Below, in pieces: positions 10,122-17,515 of a stretch of DNA of 17,515 bases. This DNA comes from Spirogloea muscicola. Its lineage: Eukaryota > Streptophyta > Zygnematophyceae > Spirogloeales > Spirogloeaceae. A model generated the notes under the pieces. That model had not been told where the DNA came from. It saw only the letters and a program-made list of their open reading frames with translations, and ran no database searches. The stretch is taken from positions 1 to 17,515 of the forward strand of contig WELB01000238.1 of assembly GCA_009602725.1 (NCBI GenBank). The letters run 5' to 3'. Position numbers and translations under genes: made by a program. Within the stretch, counting starts at the first letter, position 1. Every line of letters starts with the position of its first letter.

Positions 10122-12968
10122 ATGGCCCGGCTGACGCTCGCGGCGCTGCTCTGCCTGGCGCTCGCGGCCGGTGTTGCAGCTGCCGCCGCCGAGCACGGCC
10201 ACAGCGAGGTCAACCATGCTGGCTTCCTGCTCGATGAGCCCGAGCGCGTCTTCGAGTCCGACGCAGGTGAGCTACTCCGGCTCCGGCCGACCGGACGTCG
10301 TCTTCACCACCACCACACCACACTGGTAGCCCCAGTAGCATCCTCCGCTCACACGAGTCCCAGTGTCCTATGACGCCATAGACATTAGAATGGGAGGAGC
10401 TCGTTTGTAAGTTGGATTCGCTCGGCGTGGAATTGATCATTCCATTCTTCTCCGTATCAAATTCTATGAGCCACTACGTCCTTCCCTGAGTTTTGAGCAG
10501 TGTTTGAGTAAGTCCACTCACTCAAGGCAGGGATTGATGTGTGACAGCTCACGGGTGACATGTCTCACCTGCACATGCTTGCAGGAGCGATTGACGTGTG
10601 GGGCTCACCAAAGGAGCACGAAGTATTGTATGATGAGGCCCTTGGTGCTGCTCACATCGTGATCGAGCCGAGGGCCCTCTTCCTCCCTCACTACACCACC
10701 GCTTCTGAGTTGTCTGTTGTTGTCCAAGGTCAGTGCTTCGCTCCGTGCGCTATGTCAAAAGAAAGTTGTGTGGTGATTGAATCCTGTAGTCAGGAAAGTA
10801 TGTGTGATACCGTGCTACATGGGCAAGTAATATCAGTGCTCTCAAGGAAGTTAGCTTCACATATGTCTTTGCAGTGTTAGTATGCTGGTGAATGCACAAG
10901 TTGCAGGGTAGGAAAGACAGGAATCACTTGGCTGGACCGAGAGCAGTTCTGGGATGCACCACCTTCACTGACAGGTGCTGCACATCACAGGTACCGCGAA
11001 GCTCGGGGTGGTGTGGAAGGGCAAGATCTACGAGGAGGATATTGAGGAGGGAGATGTGTTTGGCGCTCCAGGAGGTGTGGTTTGGTACCTCCTCAACACC
11101 TCCCCTTCCCAGCGCCTGAGGATTTGGGGTGTTGCCAGTGTGGCAGAGGGTCGCACACTGCGCGGCTACAAGGTGTATTGCTCTTTTCGGATCCATGTCA
11201 CTACCTTCCTCGCCTACATGGCAGAATTTTGTAATAGCTGTTCTCTCAGCAATGACGTACTTTCACTGTGATTCATATACTGTGGAAAAAGACTCTCAAT
11301 CATATCCAAGACTAAGCAATTCCACATACCATATATTGAGGGTATGAATGATACCTGCTTGTGAGCAAGAAGGTGCAGGCCTAAGCATTGCAACATATTT
11401 TGTACCCACCCGTAGTCCACTGACAATAGACGTTTGCATTTCTTAGCAATTCTATGTTGCTGGCGGTGCTGGTGGACATTATGGTACCATTCTGGGTGGT
11501 TTCTCTGACGATCTATTGGCACGCGCTTTTGATGTGAGAAGCCTCATTGAGAATCCGTGGAGTGACCTTGCCTGCATGCATCAACATGTCCTTATTGCCG
11601 GCAGAATCCCATACATCTTACATGTCTGACTATGCACTCTTGGTCGTTCTGTGTAATGCATCAGGTCCCACAGAGCAACATCAGTGAGTTGTTGAGCTAC
11701 AAGGGAAGAGGGCCGATTGTTTTCGTCCCCGAGGACCGCTTCACCAAATTGACGCAGGGTTCGCGACAGGGCTGGATCAGCTGGTTGGGTTTGTCTGACG
11801 ACTTCAAGCTTACTTATGATCTGGACAAGAAGCCTGACTTTGAGAATGAGGGTGGCTGGTCCAATGCTGTGGACAAGGAGAAGTTCAAGCTTCTGAAGCT
11901 GGTCAAGCTTGGTGCTTTTGCTGTCAACCTGAAGCCGGTGAGATTCCCTGTCAAGACCTTGTGAACACAAGCGATGATTGTGTCATGAATGGTCATGAAT
12001 GGTCAAAAATTTGACTTGTGTAGCTCTTCCATGTTGCCATGTTCTGTTGAATTGCTGTTGATGCCATGTGCTTTGTCAGGTCATGGGCGCTTGTCGTGCA
12101 GGCAGCGCATGCATGGGCGTAAGCAGCATATGGCTGCCTGGACTTCTTGGTCAGTCTTAGGACCCTGTTTGTGTATTTATGTGGCAGGGAGCACTCCTGG
12201 CCCCTCACTGGAACCCTCTCGCTACAGAGGTCTCTGTTGTTACCAGAGGGTCTGGCTATGTGGAGATTTCACACCCCAATGGAACCGCTGCACTCAGAGC
12301 CGCTGTGAAGGTTGGCGATGTGTTTGTCACTCCGAGGTTCTACCCAGTGGCTCAGGTTGGTGAAAACAAACCGTGGCTTTGACTGTGCAGAGCCTTGGTA
12401 ATGGTGAAGGTTTAGTCCAACAGTGGCCTTATACTGAATCTGTTCCCTGATTCTGCAGCTGGCTTCTCGTGACTATGGCCTGGAGTTTGTGGGCATCTCA
12501 ACAAGCAGCAAGCCTGCGATGCCTCAGTTCCTCACAGGCAAGTGTCAAGGATATATATGGCTACAGTTTGGCTTGGGCTGATTGGCCGATCGACATGTAA
12601 TATTGGCAAGAGGCGGTTGTTAGAATGTTGGTACTTTGTCATCAACTTTGGCTGGCACAGCCACAGGCTCAGCAAGCCGCTGGTGGTTGGAGTTGTGCAA
12701 TGTCTGTAACATCCCTGTGTGTGAGGTGCTGATGGGGCACAATTTCATTTCTTATGCAGGTGCGAACTCAGTGATGAAGGCCATTGACATTGAGGTTCTG
12801 GCAACAGCGTTCGACATTCCTGAGGATATTGCCGAGGCACTTGTGGACGAGCAGGAGGAGGCTGTTATTGTTCCAAACGCCAATTCAACTGAAGTTGATG
12901 AGTTGAAGGAATTAGTCCGTAACCTCCCTCGGCTTGTGCGGGGAGTGCCCTTGAAGGGCATTGCTTAG
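10122..12968 (+). CDS. Secreted vicilin-like (7S globulin-type) two-cupin protein, 8 exons
   Basis: Exons: 10122-10266, 10585-10728, 10991-11172, 11447-11533, 11665-11937, 12188-12355, 12459-12537, 12760-12968. They sum to 1287 nt, 428 residues plus TAG. The N terminus is a clear signal peptide (MARLTLAALLCLALAAG then alanines, cleavage about residue 23), so entry into the ER, vacuole or secretory route is expected. Cupin 1 spans about residues 45-185 (HIVIEPRALFLPHYTTASEL, GDVFGAPGGVVWYLLN, GGFSDDLLARAFDVP). Cupin 2 spans about 265-400 (GALLAPHWNPLATEVSVV, VGDVFVTPRFYPVAQ, FLTGANSVMKAI, VLATAFDIPEDI). The order and the ANSV...LATAF signature match vicilin-like proteins. Each cupin keeps a PH pair, but the usual HXH plus Glu plus His metal set is not evident, suggesting a structural or storage role rather than an enzyme. 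ATG 10122 was preferred over the in-frame ATG at 10005 because it starts the signal peptide directly. Intron 7 must use a GC donor (ACAG|GCAAGT) to keep frame. Confidence 0.93.
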
Positions 12969-13419
12969 ACATCCTACGCGTGCTAGTACGAACACCAGAG
13001 TAGTTTGGTGGATTTTGCATCCCTATCAACCACCATATGTACCTGTTTTGTCAAGCCGAGCAGGCAGTCTACAAATAGAAACAATCGTTAACTGCTGCAG
13101 ACAATGTTGTATTACATAGCCTTCTTGCAATTATTTGGTCATGTGTCTGTACCGGTGCTGAATACACCTGCCCATTAACGGCCTGGATGGAGGCTTGTAT
13201 ATGACTGGAGACACCAATGAGTGATTATATTGTCATACGTGGCTGTTATGACGGCTGGGCACCTGCACCACAGCAGAAGGGGTGCTGGGTTACTTGAATT
13301 TGAAGCTCTGCGTATGGGGTTGCTCTTCCTCCCCTGAGCTCATCTGACTTCCTACTGCTCACACGGTGGTATTAAGGGCGCCGTCTGCCTAGCCTGTGGC
13401 TCCGTCTTGAACACCTGTA

Positions 13420-13445
13420 TTTGGCTGGCTTTTCCAGCCGCTCTA
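13420..13445 (+). repeat. Degenerate copy of the hairpin core
   Basis: TTTGGCTGGCTTTTCCAGCC followed by GCTCT resembles the core of the 55-nt element (TTTGGCTGGCTTCTGCCAGC, then CCCTCT). The hairpin survives with a shorter stem (GGCTGG/CCAGCC). The flanks are not clearly similar, so this is either an eroded copy or chance similarity. Confidence 0.4.
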
Positions 13446-14679
13446 TTAATATCAGAAGCTGCATCCATTTCCACTGGACAGATGGAAAATCGATATTCCG
13501 TTACTGTTCGCACTTGTGGCCTGAGCAGACAGCAGAAAGACAGGCGTTCAGAAGCCTGGTCCTTTTCAATCCATGGCCCACTACCCTTTTGAGCTATGGC
13601 ACCATTATTGCACCAAAGAGGCTGCTTCACACTGCATTTCTGAAGTTTGTTCACATACTTTGCTTCGTCTTTTGCCCTATCCGATGATACTGGGCTGTAC
13701 GTTGCACGAACGGGCTTTAAATTGGTACTAAGAACAAAACGCCTTACTGTACATACCCTCGAGTTGTGAACTTGCTTAGCGTCTGATTGCTTGTGCATTA
13801 GCAACAGTAACCTTTGAATGCAATTGCTATGAATTTAGTTGCACAGAGGACTGTGACAGGCTTGCTTTGCACCTCGTGGGGCACGGGCAGCAGGCACAGG
13901 CACTTGTGTGCTATTGTGAAAACCATGGCTGCCTTAGCTGTGCTTAGCCACCCTTGGTCTGGCGTAACTGCGGAGCAACAGTGTTGCCACACTTGATATG
14001 AGCATGATAATGATCAGGAACTTGATGTTGCACTCTAAAAGTTTTCCTACATTGCTCATCTCGTTGCACTACTCCTGCATGCTTCAGAACCACTGGCTCT
14101 GTTCTTGATCGCCTTCACAAGCGGTCTTGTCCATGCTTGCAAATGCCTGCATGCTGCAGATGCGATATCTGGCAGCACGTGTGCTGAGAGATGCCTCGTC
14201 TGGTGCACTGCACTGTAGGAATTAAGAGGTCTTAGTCCCCATCCCCCAAAACCCAGGAGACTGCAGGATAGTAGCTCTACTTGGCACGTCCATCAAGTAC
14301 TATGCTTAAGGAATCAGACAGGGCAGGGTGCTTTGCTGATCTTGTTTTCTAATATTCTATGTACATCAGCCGCACTCTGATCCCAGGCTAGACAAGGCTT
14401 GCTTCAGCATGAAAAGTAGGAGAGGCAACTCCACAAGAATGGTAGTGCGGGAACTAAGGCACAACTGCTCCAGATCAGAGTGGTAGATCTGACAACCTGA
14501 CAACGATGTTCCTAAGAAGGCTGTGGTGTGGCAGTGCAATGGCAGGCATTCCAGGTGCTGTCAAATAGCAAACCTCTTGCGATACCCCATGGCCTCACAT
14601 ACCATAACCCCCCCAAAATCATGCTGTTACTCGTATGCTGATAAGTGCAACCATTGAGCTGCATTTAGTCATAAAACTC

Positions 14680-14720
14680 TGAGGGAGTGGGTTGTATTAC
14701 GTTATAATACGACTCCTTCA
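14680..14720. repeat. Imperfect inverted repeat (hairpin)
   Basis: The outer stem TGAGGGAGT (14680-14688) pairs with ACTCCTTCA (14712-14720) with one G.T pair. The inner stem GTATTA (14694-14699) pairs with TAATAC (14705-14710) around the loop CGTTA. It lies about 110 nt beyond the 3' end of the WDR25-type coding region. A role in 3' end formation is possible but unproven. Confidence 0.5.
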
Positions 14721-14828
14721 GGTGTACTTCAGTGTCATATTATCACATATACCTTCAAAGGTAAGTCGGTAAGTCACTGTGAGCAACCCCTCTAGGTGTA
14801 TCACACAGCGGTTCAAATTAAGAAGAAG

Positions 14829-17036
14829 TCAGGTAGTAATAGCAACAGTGCCATCCCAGGCACAGCTTGCGACAGTGGTCGGTAGCACAGGATGAAACTC
14901 AATGTCCCTGGACACTGCAGCATGAGCAGTGATCTTCTTAAGGACACGCGTAGACCAGCCTCCATAAAAGAAGAGGGCCCCATCATCAGAGCCCGTCGCC
15001 AGCAACTCACCATCCGGACTGAAGGCGCAGCTGATTTGGTATGCCCCAACCTGGATTGAAGGATGAAACGGTTGTTCAGCCCAACTGAGGCCACAGCATT
15101 GGCAGGCTGATATACTTTTCTTTGCAGGTATCTGAGAATGACTTCTCTCCCCCGTACACTACAGCATGCACCATCGCGTCAGATGCTATATTGGACTTGC
15201 CTTGTGGCTCTCATAGCGCCTGTACTTGTCAAGCTTGAAGGGGGCTTTGGCAGAGAATATGGCCACGTAGTCTGCAGTGCTTTGCGCCACAAAGACCTCT
15301 TGGTAAGGGTGGTACCTTGCGCACACGCAGGTGCACCCCTCCATGTAGACCTGCCAGCACGTATAGTGTGTGCATTTTGTAAAACTGCAAGGCCTGCTGT
15401 GAGATCAAGTGTCATTGCGATGCATGGCATACAATGTCCCACCTGTTCTGACATACGGATGCCCTTGTGCCAGTCCCACACAACAATGGTCTGGTCCATC
15501 ATGCTCCGCTTTGTAACATTGGCGGCAGACACAAAGCTCTGGCCGTCGGGCCTCAGGTCCACATCCATAATCTGGCCCATGGCACCTCCAAAGCTCTTGA
15601 CAGCCGCTTTGCTCGCCCGCAGATCCCAGGCCTTGAGGTGCGAGCCAAAGTCACCGACCAGCACAATCGACTTGTCGACAGGGTGGAGTTGCAGTGCTGA
15701 CACGTGGTAATCATGAGCAAGAATCTGCATAGCAAACAAGCTCTGAGCCTTCTCAACCATCATACATGGGTGACTAGGTTGCGCGCAGGCCATGGTGTAC
15801 CGCCCTGTCCTGAACCACGACCGGAATCTCGCAAGCACTTGTGATGGATTTTACGAGCATCTTACTGCAACGAGCTGTGTATCCACTTTGCTATAGCTCC
15901 TCATATCTACTTGAGCTTTGTGTACCTGGGTACACTTGCCTGATTCAAGGTCCGTCACCTTCACCACCCTGTCATAGCTGCCTGAAGGACGCCATCAGAG
16001 TCCAAGTCAGCAGACTGAACACTTACAGCTCGCTGGGACTGCAGATCGTGCAGCTGAGCTCCTGGCCATATCCTCAAGCTCACATCCCAATTGTGCTGAT
16101 GATGAGCCGACTACAAGTGAGTGCCTGAGGACATCGTGCGCACTTGAACCGCAAGTTCTTGGCATCTGGCAGTCAATGCACCTGTAAGTAGGCTTCGGCC
16201 GTCTGGAGACCATCTCAGTGAGGAGATGGCAGCCGCATGAGATCTGAGGGAGCCAAGCAACTGATCGCCGGGTGAAGCCCACACGTCCCACACGCACACG
16301 ACGCCGTCCATGGCCGCGGAAGCAAGCAGCCTGCCTGCGAGCCAGCAGCGCAGCCCACAAGGATGAGGCTCCACAGCGTGGCACAAGCTCGCGCACCTCG
16401 CAACGACGTGCACCCACTTGACCACCTCTCACATCTGCTGCACCTCGGCACCGTCGGCCCAGCTCGAGGTGGTGGGGGCGGCAGCTCGAGAGTCTGACCG
16501 GAGCCAGGGGACCAGCGGACGGCGGTGGCGCAGCGCGTGTGGCCGCGCAGCACCGCCGTGGTCGCTCGGGGGGCCCTGTTGGCAGAGCTCCGCCTGGCGC
16601 CGCGGTCCTCCAGGGCCCGCGCCAGCGCCTGGGGAGCGCCGCCAGGGAAGCGCACTCCCGCCGGCCCGCCCTGCTCGCCAGGCCCCACTGCAGCGCCACG
16701 CCCGCTGCAGCCGCCATGAGGCCTGCGCGAAGCCGAGAGCGAGCCGGTGGCGGCGGTCCTGGCTGCGTCCAGCTGAGGGGCTCGCCGCGCTCTCTCACCC
16801 TCTGCCTGGTCGCTGCCACCAGCGCCGCCATTGCCGTCGCCGTCGCTACGACCGGCGCCGGGGCCGCCGCCGCCGCCGCCGCTGGGTGCCGCCGCCGCCT
16901 TCTCGCGCTTGGAGACGTAGCGGGCGGGGGCAGAAAGGGCGGGAGCGGCGGCCGCCTGCCCGGCAGGCAGGGCCTGCAGCTCTGCATAGCCGCCGCTCCC
17001 CCTGCGCCGCTTGGCCGCCTGCGCCGCGCATTCTGG

Positions 17037-17078
<42 letters not shown>

Positions 17079-17084
17079 GTGCAT
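14829..17084 (-). CDS. WDR25: WD40-repeat protein, WDR25 family, 6 exons
   Basis: Exons in coding order: 17084-16499, 16334-16182, 15981-15926, 15724-15443, 15350-15201, 15050-14829. They sum to 1449 nt, 482 residues plus TGA. Residues 1-180 are low-complexity: MHH, 13 glycines, a KRRR cluster that could be a nuclear signal, and YVSKREK, a family-like motif. The WD40 propeller starts at about 180 (LRGHTRCATAVRWSPGSG) and continues with LLASAAMDGVVCVWDVW, SLRWSPDGRSLLTG, SYDRVVKVTDLESG, VGDFGSHLKAWDLR, DQTIVVWDWHKG, ARYHPYQEVFVAQST, YRRYESHK, CAFSPDGELLATGSDDGALF and FHPVLPTTVASCAWDG. Order and wording fit plant WDR25-like proteins, relatives of splicing factor PRP17/CDC40; the molecular role is not firmly known. 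Intron 5 must use a GC donor (AAG|GCAAGT at 15200) because the GT two bases on is out of phase. The start is uncertain: the frame stays open upstream to an ATG at 17312, but 17084 was chosen because the conserved upstream element lies at 17260-17313. Confidence 0.92.
16027..16095 (-). other. Exon-like 69-nt segment inside WDR25 intron 2
   Basis: An AG acceptor (CATCATCAG) and a strong GTAAGT donor bracket 69 nt, a multiple of three, inside the intron 15982-16181. Included after exon 2 in its actual phase, the segment has no stop codon, so it could be an in-frame 23-residue cassette exon. Skipping it gives the better family match (TGSYDRVVKV), so it is left out of the main model. Confidence 0.3.
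17038..17076. repeat. (CCG)13 microsatellite encoding polyglycine
   Basis: Thirteen perfect CCG triplets on the plus strand read GGC on the minus strand and encode 13 glycines directly after MHH in the WDR25-type protein. The run is likely to be polymorphic. Confidence 0.95.
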
Positions 17085-17515
17085 GCAGGGCCGCCCTCGC
17101 GAGTCTGTCTGGAGGCAGGCGCTTGCTGGGGGCAGCGGTGAGAGGAGATGGAGCGCTGAGCTGCTAACCCCTCGCTGGCGCAAGTGTATCGAATGCGCCT
17201 GGCCGTCTCGCTGCAGAGGTCCATGGCCCGGGCGCTGCACCTTCGTGCCGGCAGAAGGTGCTCGCCCATTGAGAAGAGGGGCTGGCAAAGCCAACCCAAA
17301 AAGAATGGACAATGTTCAAAGCCAAAGAAAGAAAATGCGTGTATATTAAGAGATGGGGAGGCCATGTGTGGCCAAGTACAAAGGCAAGCACATTGGACAA
17401 ATGTACGTCACCTGCTGCTAAGCTGACCCGCTCAGTAACCACGAGTCAGCACATAGAGGTCGCTAGCTGACGCTCGAATACCGGACGGCAATTGACTAGC
17501 TCTTGTGCCAGCAGC
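17085..17515 (-). promoter_or_regulatory. Upstream region of the WDR25-type gene
   Basis: It holds the third copy of the 55-nt element (17260-17313, minus). A TATA-like TTAATATA lies on the minus strand at 17349-17342, about 29 nt upstream of that element. A small perfect hairpin GGCCATGTGTGGCC lies at 17360-17373. The TATA-to-element spacing would fit transcription beginning near the element, which is inference. Nothing else is recognised to the end of the window. Confidence 0.45.
17260..17313 (-). promoter_or_regulatory. Conserved upstream element, copy 3
   Basis: Read on the minus strand it runs from ATTGTCCATTCTTTTTGG to AATGGGCGAGC and includes TTGGCTTTGCCAGCCCCTCT. Against copy 1 I count about six mismatches and one gap over 55 positions. 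It lies about 175 nt upstream of the chosen start codon of the WDR25-type gene and points towards it. Confidence 0.6.

Larger units (their letters stand above)
12969..14828. other. Convergent intergenic region without a convincing gene
   Basis: These 1860 nt lie between the stop codons of the cupin gene (+) and the WDR25-type gene (-). I found no recognisable protein, tRNA or transposon ends. It holds an open minus-strand frame of 150 codons (13352-13804), a relative of the upstream hairpin motif at 13420-13445 and an imperfect hairpin at 14680-14720. The frame has no recognisable domain and is not annotated as a gene. Confidence 0.65.

Noticed and set aside
9482-10213. Long alanine/arginine/proline-rich frames in several readings between seipin and cupin
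   Set aside because: They are low-complexity products of a GC-rich region; only the minus-strand MEGYGG frame leads by splicing to recognisable seipin sequence.
16418-17167. Arginine-, alanine- and proline-rich plus-strand open frames over the WDR25 start
   Set aside because: Stop-free frames are expected in such GC-rich sequence. The minus-strand frame carries YVSKREK and the first WD repeat and splices in phase to the rest of the gene.

Overview
The window is nuclear DNA of an intron-rich eukaryote, most likely from the green lineage (Viridiplantae). Four complete protein-coding genes can be rebuilt exon by exon from both strands. Their spliced frames close exactly to multiples of three, about 35 introns in all, mostly 80-350 nt, most with a (T/C)GCAG-type acceptor. 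The Pescadillo and WDR25-type proteins look plant-like, and a vicilin-like two-cupin protein with a signal peptide also points to the green lineage. Start regions are very GC-rich, with runs of CCG/GGC triplets, while introns and intergenic DNA are closer to 50% GC. A streptophyte or other green alga, or an early land plant, fits; I cannot place it more precisely.

Layout: (1) 1-668, upstream region of the first gene, with a 136-bp tandem duplication and a CCG-rich leader. (2) 669-5101 (+), Pescadillo, ribosome biogenesis, 14 exons. (3) 5102-5712, short convergent intergenic region. (4) 5713-9885 (-), seipin, lipid-droplet biogenesis, 11 exons, with a very long glutamate/aspartate-rich C-terminal tail. 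(5) 9886-10121, a 236-bp head-to-head promoter region with one undetermined base. (6) 10122-12968 (+), secreted vicilin-like bicupin, 8 exons. (7) 12969-14828, convergent intergenic region without a convincing gene. (8) 14829-17084 (-), WD40 protein of the WDR25 family, 6 exons. (9) 17085-17515, upstream region of that gene.

There is no operon-like logic. The genes alternate strand (+ - + -), so the seipin and storage-type cupin genes share one compact divergent promoter region. The most striking non-coding signal is a roughly 55-nt hairpin-bearing element. It occurs twice upstream of Pescadillo and once, on the other strand, upstream of the WDR25-type gene, each time in the transcription direction of the gene it precedes, with weaker relatives at 1-40 and 13420-13445. 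Other notable points are an apparent excess of GC-AG introns (two forced by reading frame, two more likely) and the acidic extension of seipin. No tRNA, rRNA, CRISPR array or intact transposon was seen. All exon boundaries were derived by eye from reading frame, splice consensus and remembered family patterns, without transcript data.
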